A stretch of DNA of 64,000 bases, from positions 116,539,120 to 116,603,119 of the forward strand of contig NC_039362.1 of assembly GCF_003573695.1 (NCBI RefSeq). The letters are read 5' to 3'. This stretch comes from Papaver somniferum (Eukaryota > Streptophyta > Magnoliopsida > Ranunculales > Papaveraceae). Below are positions 22,092 to 32,599 of the stretch, piece by piece. Position numbers and translations under genes: made by a program. The first letter of the stretch is position 1. Every line of letters begins with the position of its first letter. The notes beneath the pieces were generated by a model. The model searched no databases. It had not been told where the DNA came from and worked only from the letters and a program-made list of their open reading frames with translations.

Positions 22092-24382
22092 GTGAAAACT
22101 ACTATCACACCCATTTTTAATATTTTTCCACTGTGAAACCCACAGGCAGAAATCTTCATGCGCGCACCCATTTTTGTGGGTTAAATTTTCCTCACACCCA
22201 TATTTACTAAAACTATTTCTTCCCCTCTTCTTCTTTTTCTCTTTTTTTCTTCGGCGACTTCCTTTATACTTAGATGGAGACCGAGCAAGCTTGTTGCTGC
22301 CAGCCACAGTCATTTAATCAAGGATCAAGAGCTCCATCAGAGACCAGCAAAAAGAAGAAGAAATAGGTAAATCGTGGCTCGAGTTGGAGGCAGATTTGGA
22401 AAGATTTTAGGTACAAAGATCCAGCAGATGTGTATGTTTCTGTGTCTGGTTCTATGGAGTTACGAGGGTTTTGTTGGAGGCAGTGACAAGGGTTTTGTTG
22501 TATTATTCAAATTCAACCACGAGGAGTAATGGATGGTACGAAGTGGCTGGCATTTAGGGAAAATTCTGAAGTCGAGAAGAAGAAGGAAGAACGGAGTGAA
22601 TTTGCTGGCATTCTAAACCAGGAAAAGGGAAGATTTGAAGTTGTTGCTGGCATGAATTTCGTGAATGATTTTGTGGGTTTTTGAGAGTATCTTAACAGCA
22701 ACAAGAACGAGGGGAAGATGCTGAGCTTGGGTGGTTCTGTAGCTCACATTTGGAACTGAACTGGAGTTGCTTTGGGTGCAGTTTGGGTTATATTTTGAGA
22801 TGAAATTCAAATGAATATATGGGTTAACCAAGATATCGAAGTAAACCACGAGAAGGAGATGAGATGATCTCATAAACCACGAGAGAGTTCATGTCTGCAT
22901 CACCAGTTCCTCGCATACAAACTGTTTGTGAAAATGTCTGAGCCACCGGATTACACAAATTCAAGCTCTGTCGTCAATAGTTTGTTGTACCAGGTTTGCC
23001 TTGGACTTCTGTGAATCTTTGGAAATGGTTAGGAAAGGGTTGAGTTTGAGAACAACATGGAATTATTGGTGCCAGTAACATATACAGATTTTTGTTTTAT
23101 TATGACCCAAAAGTTAGGTCTGAAGACAAGCTGTTTCCATTGAGTCTGGTGGGTAATTTTCCCGGGGTTATGACATGGAATCGAAACCAATGAAGAGACA
23201 TAGGTTGGGTACGACTTGTTATGGGTCTTGAATAATGTTGCAAGCCGAGAAAACGGCAAGAGAAACTGATTTGTGCCGTGACTTTTGTGGGTTCACCAAG
23301 GATTAGAAGGCCTGTCGAGACCAACACATAGCAAGGGAAGTTGGTTCTCATCATAACTGGATCATCTTTTTAGGGCACCTCGAGTCCTTTCTTGATCATT
23401 TTGTCAGTGGGGTACATTGTTCATGTTTCTTCTCTTATCTACATAAAATGGTGGATTGCGATGGTGCTAACTTTTTTGCTAGCATTGAAACCAACAAAAA
23501 AAAAGACTACATAACTTGTCATGCACCTATAATAATATTTGCATAACATGTTATGCAGCCGTGAAAAATGGATACCTAACATGTTATGCATCTACAAAAG
23601 TTGTTGCATAACTTGTTATGCAGTCCAGAAAACGGTTGCATAACACGTTATGCAGCAACTTTTTGTCATCATTAAAACCAACAAAAACAAAGACCGCATA
23701 ACTTGCCATGTACCTACAATAATAACTGCATAACATGTTATGCAGTCGCGAAAATAGATGCATAACCTGTTATGCATCAGAAAATACGGCTGCATAATGC
23801 ATTATGCATCGAGAAAATTGTTGCGTAATCTTTTGTGCATCGAGAAAATAGATGCATAATGCATTATGCATCTATTTTTTATGTACGCACTGATACAATG
23901 GCTACTTAACTTGTTATAGATGTATAACTTTGTTATGCAGCGGAGAAAATGGTTGCATAATTCGTTATGCGTCTGCAGAATGTGTTATGCATCTTTTTTG
24001 GTGGCTGTATAATGGTTATGTATCAAGTTTTCGAAAATTTTGTCTAAAATGATGATCACCTCCGATTTTTTCGTGAAAACAAAAATTTGATATTCTTGTT
24101 TGTACTCGTTGCGTAGCTCTGTTAAAAAGATTTCCAACGATATAAAATTTGTAAAATTTCAAGGCGCGAATTTTTAGATATGTTATATCCAAGTTGCGTT
24201 GCCAATTATACCCCTGATGCATAACCCGTCATGCGGATCTGTCACGCAGACATTTTTAATAATTTCATATAATTATGAGTGTCACAGAAATAATTATGGG
24301 TGTCACGGTACATAAAACTAATTGTGGACCTGACAATGAAAGTATTATTTTTTTGGGGCCTGCGCCTAATTTTCCTAGAAAT
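22092..24382. other. 2.29-kb segment present only in the 5' LTR of E
   Basis: The 3' LTR has the continuous site AAAGAAATCTACTAC, where the 5' LTR has AAAGAAAT-[segment]-CTAGAAATCTACTAC. AGAAAT therefore stands at both edges (22086-22091, 24377-24382). Either a DNA-type element inserted with a 6-bp duplication, or the 3' LTR lost the segment by recombination between AGAAAT repeats. Near the ends are inverted CACACCCAT-type words (22105-22200; GGGTGTCAC near 24298-24310), but terminal inverted repeats are poor. Short minus-strand frames (22080-23354) resemble no family I know. Confidence 0.6.
23500..23995. repeat. Array of ~18-bp palindromes (TGCATAACATGTTATGCA type)
   Basis: More than ten copies of an imperfect palindrome, TGCATAAC-NN-GTTATGCA, are spaced about 30-35 bp apart and separated by linkers like GCCGAAAAATGG. 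Some units are perfect (TGCATAACATGTTATGCA; TGCATAATGCATTATGCA). A higher-order repeat of about 188 bp is visible: the AACCAACAAAA..AAAGAC lead-in at 23487 recurs near 23675. Isolated units continue to 24235. Confidence 0.85.
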
Positions 24383-24731
24383 CTACTACACCTGGTCCAC
24401 CGACCAAGCCACTCATCAGCTCCAAAATGGGGTACCCAAAGTCCACCACCACTTGCTACTCATGGTCCGTCCCTTTTCTCATATACCAAAAATGGAGTTA
24501 GCCATTCACCCGTAGTAATATGTGACACCAATCTCTAGCTTTGCACCCAAGTCTTTCCGTTTAACTAAAATCCTAGGCTCAAATGAAATCTTTTTAATTG
24601 TGGTAATAGTATAGGATAATAATTAAAATATAGGAATAATATATTTCAAAACGGGAAATGATATTTAGGTTTTTGTTTTGGACCGTCCGATTTTAATCAT
24701 TTAATCCGAGGATCGAAATTGATGGAGAGAA

Positions 24732-24742
24732 ACTATAAATAG
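24732..24742 (+). promoter_or_regulatory. TATA box in 5' LTR of element E
   Basis: CTATAAATAGC, about 970 bases before the LTR end. The same box is at 30827-30837 in the 3' LTR. Confidence 0.55.
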
Positions 24743-25707
24743 CTAGCTAAGTCGTGAGCTTATAGGGGGAAATTCCGATAAAGAATTAGTAGGAAGAATT
24801 ATTTAGAGAAGATTAGAAGATAAATTTTGGAAGAAATAATTGTGAGTGTTAAAGGCTTCGGTGGTCTTGGATACGATTTGCGGCATCATCGTTGGATTTT
24901 TGGATAATCTAAGTAACAATACAACCATCTCCTTGCAAAAACAGGTTAGTGCTAATATTTTCAAAAATCCATTGTAGTGCTGCGTGCCAAAATTGGCCGA
25001 TATATACAATTTATTCTCTTTTTTATTAAAGCTTTCTTATTTGGACTAATGATTTTCTTTTGTTTTATTCAACCCCAAGTTTAATACAGCGACCTTGTTC
25101 TCTTTTGTTGGATTGCATTCACATGCTAGTTGCTTGTGTCCACCATCTAATTAAAGAACGAGTACTGTATACATTTGGGACTTTCTTATAATTTGGTTCA
25201 CATCTTTGGTTTGTGCAATCTTTGGTTTGTGCACGGTAGTCTTCTTTGTCATTAATATCGATTCATGATTTATAGGATTTAGAATTTGATAATAACAATA
25301 AAGATTCACTAATAATAATAGTAATTTGATTAATTGTTTGGACATATAATATTAGTAATAATGATAATGATATCTTCCTTATAATTTGATTTAATTAATT
25401 CGGGTTCTAATAAGTTTGGTATTTTTGGAGGTGTATAATATTGTCAAGTTTATTTATTTTTATTTTTGCAATTAAAATCCTAATTTCCTAATTATAAAAT
25501 AGAGGCCAATTTTCAGTTGGACGGGATAGGTCCCTCACACCTTCCTATCTCGTATTTTGATTCCCGTACTCATTCTCTGATATTGGATCAGTATTTTTAT
25601 TGGGTCACAACTCCCTAAGTTGGGTGGCGGCTTCGTATTAATAATTTTCCATGTGATTCCCGTTTTGGATATTTAAAGATCCTAACCGATTTCGACGGTA
25701 TCTACAA

Positions 25708-25725
25708 TGGCGATTCTGCTGGGGC
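25708..25725 (+). other. Primer-binding site of element E
   Basis: TGGCGATTCTGCTGGGGC begins one base after the LTR. It resembles the tRNA-Arg-type primer site I know from Ogre-like elements (TGGCGACTC.GCTGGGGA). The exact tRNA is not certain. Bases 25726-26124 form an untranslated leader with CA-rich repeats (GCACACACACGTGCATGCAC). Confidence 0.7.
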
Positions 25726-26124
25726 TTTGAGAATCTAACTCGAAAAATAATTGGGATTTTAGGGTTTTGATTTTACACTACTCGGTATTTGCACACACAC
25801 GTGCATGCACCCATTTGCACATTTGCATTACATTTTGCATCTTCAGACGTATGATTCTTAGGAAAACAAGTGGCTAGTAAGCTGAACATGTGCCTTATGG
25901 GAGTTACCAGCTGAACCACCACAAGCCTTTGCCTAGTACCAAAGAAGACTAGTCTAACTACGTCTGAGGTATATTTTTCTAAGGTAACCCAAGCTTACCC
26001 GAGAATTAGTGAAACCTGCATGCACCTGCATTAATTGTAAATTGCATTCATTGTTGCACAAAATCCGAGGCATAAGCACCCTTGTGTTTCCATATATTCT
26101 TTTTGTTTCCTTGAAAACAGGGAC

Positions 26125-27045
26125 ATGACCATAGAATCTGAAATGACTGGCGACATTGGGGCATTGACCTGGTTACACGAACAATTCCAAAAGATGTTGG
26201 ATACTAAGTTCACTGAACACGAAAATAAGACCAAGAAGTGGACTCTTGAGACTATTGATGAGACTCTAGAGAAAAATAATGGGTCTGGAATGGGTGACAA
26301 GGATAGAATTAATGATGATAAGGTCAAAGAGGAAAATTTTGTAGAATTGGGAGAAACCATGGCACGAGAAAAACAGTTGTCCCAGAGGCTCAAAAAGATT
26401 GAGAAGACCTTGCGGAAAATGGATGAGGGCACAATAGATACAAATGGGTTATATCCTTATCCCGATATTCGTTTACCTCCTGAATTCAAATTTCCGGATA
26501 TGGACAAATATGATGGAACTGGGTGCCTGAAAATCCATATTCGCATGTATGTTGGGTACTTGAAACCATTAGGTATTAATGATGGGTTGTTAGTCCAATT
26601 TTCCCAAAGAAGTTTGACCGGGATGGCCTTAAAGTGGCCGATGAAGACAAACCCAAGTCTAGTTTTGACTTGGCAGGATATGGTCGATATGTTTGTGAGA
26701 TTGCTCCCTGAAATTCAGTTTACTCGGAAACACTTAGAGGCGGTCAGACAAGAACCCAACGAGGCATTTACAAAATTCTTTTCACGTTGGAGGACTAAGT
26801 CGTTAGAGCTCGATGAGAAATTAACCGAAGAAGAGATAGTAGATATTATAATGAATTGTTTGAACCATGAATATTGGAACTGGCTGATATCATCTTACCA
26901 TCCAAAAACATTACACTCTTTATGGAAGGCGGGTTCACAGATTGAAAATGCATTGAACACGGGCAGAATGACAAGGTTGACCAACCTAGAGACTCTAATG
27001 GGAATAATTGCGGAACGGCCACATTTACAGATGAAAATCAAGTGA
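26125..27045 (+). CDS. Gag protein of element E (306 aa)
   Basis: The ATG at 26125 opens a 306-codon frame. Residues ~15-105 are charged and likely coiled coil (RLKKIEKTLRKMD). The gag core starts at about residue 110 with YPYPDIRLPPEFKFPDMDKY, then SLTGMALKWPMK, LTWQDMVDMFVRLL and EAFTKFFSRWRTKSLEL. This pattern is shared with Ogre/Tat gag (PPKFKVPEFEKY, FQDSLTGAALSWY, LV..FLKQY). It would form the particle and package RNA. No zinc knuckle is seen. A frameshift near the stop moves the continuing gag C-terminal region into the next frame, so the original protein was probably longer. Confidence 0.8.
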   Translation: MTIESEMTGDIGALTWLHEQFQKMLDTKFTEHENKTKKWTLETIDETLEKNNGSGMGDKDRINDDKVKEENFVELGETMAREKQLSQRLKKIEKTLRKMDEGTIDTNGLYPYPDIRLPPEFKFPDMDKYDGTGCLKIHIRMYVGYLKPLGINDGLLVQFSQRSLTGMALKWPMKTNPSLVLTWQDMVDMFVRLLPEIQFTRKHLEAVRQEPNEAFTKFFSRWRTKSLELDEKLTEEEIVDIIMNCLNHEYWNWLISSYHPKTLHSLWKAGSQIENALNTGRMTRLTNLETLMGIIAERPHLQMKIK

Positions 27046-27848
27046 ATATTGCGTCAGTTGCATCAGTAATTGCATCACCCACGGGACCATACCAGGGGCA
27101 GAGCCAGAACTAGAATCAGGGAAGATATGGACGTCCTCAGAGGAATTTTGCAGAGGCAAACCACCCAATACCCTATCATCAAAGGGAACCCATGGTCAAT
27201 TTTGTCTTGGCAGAAAACCATGCAAATTTATCCAACTCAATATACAAGCAAGAATCTGCTGTCAATCGACCTGTTCACGTTAGTGAGCTCTTCGCGGATC
27301 AGATACAAACTGTGAATTCATTTAATTCAACTAATCGTCCTGTTTTTCTATCTGAATTAATGGCAGATTATTATGGAGTTGAGCAACCAAGGAACGTGCC
27401 AAATCCCAATCGATTCCCAGTAGAGCCTGTGCATATCTCTGACCTTCTACCAAAGCAATCCGTGCCTACCAGGCCTGTGCATATTTCAGAGATCTTGTCC
27501 AATCCTGTTCAACCACCCGCGAGTCCAGTCTACCTCTCAGATATCTTGCCTGATCCAGTGCATGCAACGAATCAATCTTCGTTTAGGTGGGTGGATCCGG
27601 TCAAAAGTGGCAGTGGTGATGGAATTCAAAATGTAGCAAGAAGCAAAACCATTTACAATCCACCTCATCTCAGGGATAAAACTACAATGCCTCCTACACA
27701 ACCATCACCCAGGTTGAAGTCTGTAAGAGAAGAGGATGAAGAAAAAGTGGTAAGAACAATAGAGGCTGAGTCAGGTAAGTCTCTAACTCATTCTGGTGAG
27801 TTAATCCAACCGATTAAGGGTACACCACCTGAATTTGTAAATAAGTAG
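27046..27848 (+). pseudogene. Gag C-terminal extension of element E with PVHxSEL repeats
   Basis: This follows gag in a shifted frame. An in-frame TAG near 27110 breaks the first part, and the frame is open from 27192 to 27848. It contains five copies of a P-V-H/F/Y-x-S-E/D-L/I motif (RPVHVSEL, RPVFLSEL, EPVHISDL, RPVHISEI, SPVYLSDI), spaced about 17-30 residues. A Pro-rich linker and an acidic stretch follow. I recognise no enzyme domain. Repeated short motifs suggest a docking or assembly role, which is inference only. Confidence 0.55.
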
Positions 27849-27942
27849 TCTTTTATTTCCAATTTTCAAAAAAAATCCAAAAAATCCAAAAAAATTGAAA
27901 AACTAAAAAAACCAAAAAGATTTTGTTTGTCGGAAAAATGTT

Positions 27943-28822
27943 TTGAAGAACAATATACTTGGTATAAATAAAGTATTTTGGAATACAAGCGAACCATGGG
28001 GATTGTGGAACCGCCAAAAAGAAAAACCTGAATCGGCTAAAGAAGTAAAGTTTGTCAAATCAAAACAAGGAAAATCAACCTTTAAGGGGACCTCAGAGAA
28101 AGAAGATGAATACAACCAAAATGTGGATACAGTGCAAGAATGTGCCAATACAAAAGACAGAAGTAGTGAATTTAGTAGAAAAGAAACCGCTGCAGTTAAG
28201 ACCACAATGGATGTTGGAGACCAATGATAAGAAGGAAGAGAGATTCAAAACACATGAAGATGAGATTTTTCTACCAAATAAGAGCAAGACAACAAATCCA
28301 CAACTTGAGGAAATTGTATCTTACAAGGACGTGTTATTAAATTTGAAAAATGATGGAGCAACTGATCAAAAGTCAAAGAACGATTTTCCCAGCATAAAGG
28401 AAATGAATGATTTTCCCAGCAGAAGGTTCAAGAAAGAAAATAATCAGAAGACAATGAATGATAATCAGAGCATAAGGTTCAAGGAAACAATTAATCAGAA
28501 GGTAATGAATAATTTTCCCAGCACAAAATTCAAGAAAGATAATAATCATAAGACAACAAATGATTTTCCCCGCATCAGGTTCAAGAAAGCTACTAAGGAG
28601 AAGATGATGAATAATTTTACGACTATAAGGTTCAAGAATACAATTAATCAGAAGATAATGAATGACTTTCCAAGTATAGGGTTCAAGAAGATGAAGCAGG
28701 CAGAATTTCGAGAAGATCCAAGAATCATACAGAATAGAAGAGTTATTCAACCATTTGATCGAGGCAGCCAACATGATCCAGGCCCAACAAGTGCTACTCG
28801 ACCCAAGAAATATCAAACCTAG
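27943..28822 (+). pseudogene. Lysine-rich reading region of element E with 17-aa repeats
   Basis: Two overlapping frames (27943-28227 and 28052-28822) cover this region, suggesting one ancestral frame broken by a frameshift between about 28050 and 28230. The first begins near a W/K-rich stretch (EPWGLWNRQKEKPESAKEV). The second contains tandem repeats of NDFPSxRFKKxNNQKTM. The product is very basic and hydrophilic, so nucleic-acid binding is possible but unproven. No pol domain follows it. Confidence 0.5.
28380..28696 (+). repeat. 51-bp coding tandem repeat in element E
   Basis: Five full and two partial units of 51 bp (17 codons) start AATGATTTTCCCAGCATAAG and carry GGTTCAAGAAA in the middle. 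The period is a multiple of three and there are no gaps, so the reading frame is kept across all units. Confidence 0.85.
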
Positions 28823-30289
28823 GTAAGTGCTGAAATCTATCTAAGGGTAGCGAACGCTCATGAAACTTAAGGAGATTTTTTTTAGAAGTCCAATATCTCT
28901 CTCATAGTGTCATAGTCTAGGGGCAGAGTCGTCATCATGTTTGCCCCCTTTAGTCAGCCAGTCTCAACAAAAAAAAGAGACACATGAATTATTATTTTCA
29001 GTTTTATAGTGCCCAAAAAAAAAGTAATCTACTAAGGGCAGAATCATCATTATTTTAAGCCATCGTCAAAAAAAAAAAAAACTAGGGCATCGTCATCATC
29101 ATACTGGGCCCATGTCATTGGAGCATTTCAGTCTTTTATTATAGTGTTCGGTCATTTCAAGTCAATAGTTTAGAAAAAGATATATTAGTCCATTTGTATG
29201 TCATCATTAGTCTTGTAAGTCATCTCCTAAAGTTCTATGAGCAACGAACGTCCAAACGGATATAATAAAAAAATTAAAAAAAATAATAATAAAAAAATTA
29301 ATAAATAATAATTTAAAAAAAGATATGAAAAAAATAAATAATGACTACATAATAATTAAAAAAAAGATATGGTTATTAAACAGCCACTTGGGAAAATTGA
29401 GTAGCACTTAAAAGAGAGAGGAAAGGAAAAATCGCTAGGAGAAATTGAAGATTTGAAGCATCGAACGTCATCCCTAGAAAGCAGCAAGATCATGAATCGT
29501 TTTTACAGTTTGAAGTCAATTGATGAAGTTAATTATAGCTGGGAGATAGCTGGGATGATTGGCAGATTTGAAAATTTGGATGTGGACAGTAATATTTTTG
29601 GTGGCATCTATCAGACACATGGCAGGTCAGGATTCCTAAACCTTTGTATATATCGAGTATTTTGTTTTTCACCTTTTAGAAAATTATTTTCTAGAATTTG
29701 TTTCTTAGTGAAGAAATAATAAAAAATAAAAATAAAATAAAAAATGAATAAAAATAATAATTAAAAATAGGATTACCTAGCATTATTAATTAATATAATA
29801 ATAATTAGGAACATGTGCTACTAATAGCTCTTTTGTAAGGTCATCAATTACAGGCTTTCTCCAGATTTTGGACGCAAAACTCGAAGGGAAAGTGAGGCTT
29901 GTGGAAATCAAGAATGCTCGAGGAAAATTATTTAAAGCTCCATATGGATCGTAGAAAGGACAAGAGATAATGAAAATATTTGAGCAAAGTCTTAAAGATT
30001 GAAGAGCCGCTACACAGACGATGCAATCGATATGATGACGTAGCATGTGGTTAGAAGAATTAATGTAATAAAGCGCAACCTGTTTTCGCAATAGCTGGTA
30101 TAGCACAAGTACCGCCTCATCATGATCGCTATCATGAGGATGTGTACTGGTGCAAAATCAAAATACTTAGAAATAATTCAGATGAACTTTCTAATGTCAT
30201 TCCGCAAAATTTTTGAGCAAGGAATCCAATATTTTATGTACAAAATTGGTGTGTACGTCTTTAGCATTCAGTTGCACGCAAACCTCTGT
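28823..30289 (+). other. Non-coding 3' region of element E
   Basis: No pol domain is found. It includes an A/T-only simple stretch (29255-29370) and a second (29715-29790), plus small open frames such as 29453-29719 that match nothing I know. Confidence 0.6.
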
Positions 30290-30303
30290 CAAAAAGGGGC
30301 AAC
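30290..30303 (+). other. Polypurine tract of element E
   Basis: CAAAAAGGGGCAAC directly precedes the TGTAGACACC start of the 3' LTR, the form usual in Ogre/Tat elements. Confidence 0.8.
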
Positions 30304-31795
30304 TGTAGACACCCCAATTTTACACGGTCATGAAAGTATGTCGTGAATCGTAACCGAAGTGGGCCGACTCAAAAATTAGCATTGCTTTTAATGTGTGCTA
30401 CATGATCACCAGATTAGTTAACTAGTGGGGCTTGCAAATCCATTCCGTAAATCCGTTTTCTACAATCCACCAAGTTCATAAAGAAATCTACTACACCTAG
30501 TCCACCGACCAAGCCACCCACCAGCTCCAAAATGGAGTACCCAAAGTCCACCACCACTTACTACTCATGGCCCGTCCCTTTTCTCATATACCAAAAATGG
30601 AGTTAGCCATTCCGTAGTAATATGTCGACACCAATTTACCCAAGTCTTTCCATTTAACTAAAATCCTAGGCTTAAATGAAATCTTTTTAATTGTGGTAAT
30701 AGTATTGGATAATAATTAAAATATAGGAATAATACATTTCTAAATGGAAAATAATATTTAGGTTTTTGTTTTGGACCGTCCGATTTTAGTCATTTAATTC
30801 GAGGGTCGAAATTGATGGAGAGAAACTATAAATAGCTAGCTAAGTCGTGAGCTTATAGGGGGAATTTCGATAAAGAATCGGTAGGAAGAATTGTTTAGAG
30901 AAGATTAGAAGAGAAATTTTGGAAGAAATAATTGTGAGTGCTAAAGGCTTCGGTGGTCTTGGATACGATTTGCGGCATCATCGTTGGATTTTTGAATAAT
31001 CTAAGTAATAATACAACCATCTCCTTGCAAAAACAGGTTAGTGCTAATATTTTCAAAAATCCATTGTAAGTGTGCCAAGATTGGCCGATATATACAATTT
31101 ATTCTCTTTTTTATTAAAGCTTTCTTATTTGGACTAATGATTTTCTTCTGTTTTATTCGACCCCAAGTTTAATACAGCGACCTTGTTCTCTTTTGTTGGA
31201 TTGCATTCACATGCTAGTTGCTTGTGTCCACCATCTAATTAAAGAACGAGTACTGTATACATTTGGGACTTTCTTATAATTTGGTTCACATCTTTGGTTT
31301 GTGCAATCTTTGGTTTGTGAACGGCAGTCTTCTTTGTCATTAATATCGATTCATGATTTATAGGATTCAGAATTTGATAATAATAATAAAGATTCGTCAA
31401 TAATAATAGTAATTTGATTAATTGTTTGGACATATAATATTAGTAATAATGATAATGATATCTTCCTTATAATTTGATTTAATTAATTCGGGTTATAATA
31501 AGTTTGGTATTTTTGCAGGTGTATAATATTGTCAAATTTATTTATTTTTATTTTTGCAATTAAAACTCTAATTTTCCAATTATAAAGTAGAGACCAATTT
31601 TCGGATTGGACGGGATAGGTGCCTCACACTTTCCTATCTCGTATCTTGATTTCCGGACTCATTTTCTGATATTGGACCAGTGTTTCTATTGGGTCACAAC
31701 TCCCTAAGTTGGGTGGCGGCTTCGTATTAATAATTTTTCACGTGATTCCCATTTTGTACATTTAGAGATTCTAACCGATTTCGACGGTATCTACA
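30304..31795 (+). repeat. 3' LTR of element E (short form)
   Basis: TGTAGACACCCC .. GGTATCTACA, 1492 bp, colinear with the 5' LTR apart from the missing 2.29-kb segment. It is followed by CCTTG, the target duplication, and then LTR X. Confidence 0.92.
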
Positions 31796-32599
31796 CCTTG
31801 ATCGGCTGGGATCCAACTAGAATCGTGTTTATCTTTGATAGACTTGATTGTCTAGTTGTGTAAGATCGACATCGCTTTATAGTTACTCTTTGAGTTATAG
31901 TTGATTGATTGTGAATCTAGATACTGGTTATTTCGGTAATCAAAGTTTTGATTGATCTAACCAGACAAAGGAGTTTATTAGTTTAAACATAAGAGCCTTT
32001 GTCAACAACTCAACGATATCTTTTTAGCAAAGATTGATTAGAGTGGTTACCAAACAGATTCTTCCTTTGCTGTTTGGAATACGATCCAAAGGGCTTGTTA
32101 TTCACGTGAGTGACTCTAGAATTCGAAGGCGTAAGGAGACTGAGGAAACTAAGTAGCTAGGGGTAGTCTATTTTGTCTCAACTATACGAAGTTGGTTTTA
32201 GATTTTGTATAACGGCTTAATTCTGAGAGTATTCAAAACTGGACTAGGTCCCGGGTTTTTTTGGCATTTGCGGTTTCCTCGTTAACAAAATCTTGTTGTG
32301 TCATTTACTTTACTTCCGCATTATAATTTGTTTATTATAATAACGTAAAGTACACATGTACGTTAATCCGAATTACTTGCCATTGATCCTAATAGTCAAC
32401 CGGTTTTATTACCGTAACTAGTGTCAAGTAAATATCTTGTTGTCGTATTATCTCAATCTCGTCTATAAAAATCACACGAGGTATAAGACTTAATTTGTAT
32501 TTTTATTTCGACTTTGTCCATAGACGATCAGTTAAGTTATCAGACTTATAGGTTGATATTTAAAAGATTGTGATGTATTTGGGTACCCTCGTCTTTTCA
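31796..32599 (+). repeat. LTR X, right piece
   Basis: LTR X resumes after element E (GGATCCAACTAGAATCG matches GGATCCAACTATAATCAG of LTR Z). It runs to the LTR 3' end ..GGGTACCCTCGTCTTTTCA. No primer-binding site follows, so X is not the 5' LTR of an adjacent element. The conserved module (CATTTGCGGTTTCCTCGTTAAC) lies at 32240-32300. Confidence 0.85.
32240..32300 (+). promoter_or_regulatory. Conserved copia LTR module in LTR X
   Basis: Sense form: GGACTAGGTCCCGGGTTTTT, then GCATTTGCGGTTTCCTCG and TTAACAAAATCTTGTTGTG. It begins about 360 bp before the LTR end. Confidence 0.6.

Larger units (their letters stand above)
21908..25706 (+). repeat. 5' LTR of element E (long form)
   Basis: TGTAGACACCCC .. 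GGTATCTACA. It aligns closely with the 3' LTR except for an extra ~2.29-kb segment (22092-24382). A TATA box CTATAAATAGC lies at 24732-24742. Confidence 0.9.
21908..31795 (+). mobile_element. Element E: non-autonomous Tat/Ogre-like Ty3/gypsy retrotransposon
   Basis: The plus-strand element has 5' LTR 21908-25706, primer-binding site, gag and two accessory reading regions, polypurine tract and 3' LTR 30304-31795. Perfect target duplication CCTTG flanks it (21903-21907 and 31796-31800), splitting LTR X. The LTR start TGTAGACACCCC, the AAAAAGGGGCAAC polypurine tract, the TGGCGATTCTGCTGGGG primer site and the gag fold resemble Ogre/Tat elements. No protease, RT, RNase H or integrase is present in the 4.6-kb interior, so it would need trans-acting enzymes. 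Confidence 0.85.

Noticed and set aside
22080..23354. Several minus-strand frames of 60-86 codons as a possible captured gene or transposase
   Set aside because: The frames overlap without one coherent product and show no transposase or host-gene motif. Kept only as an unexplained segment.
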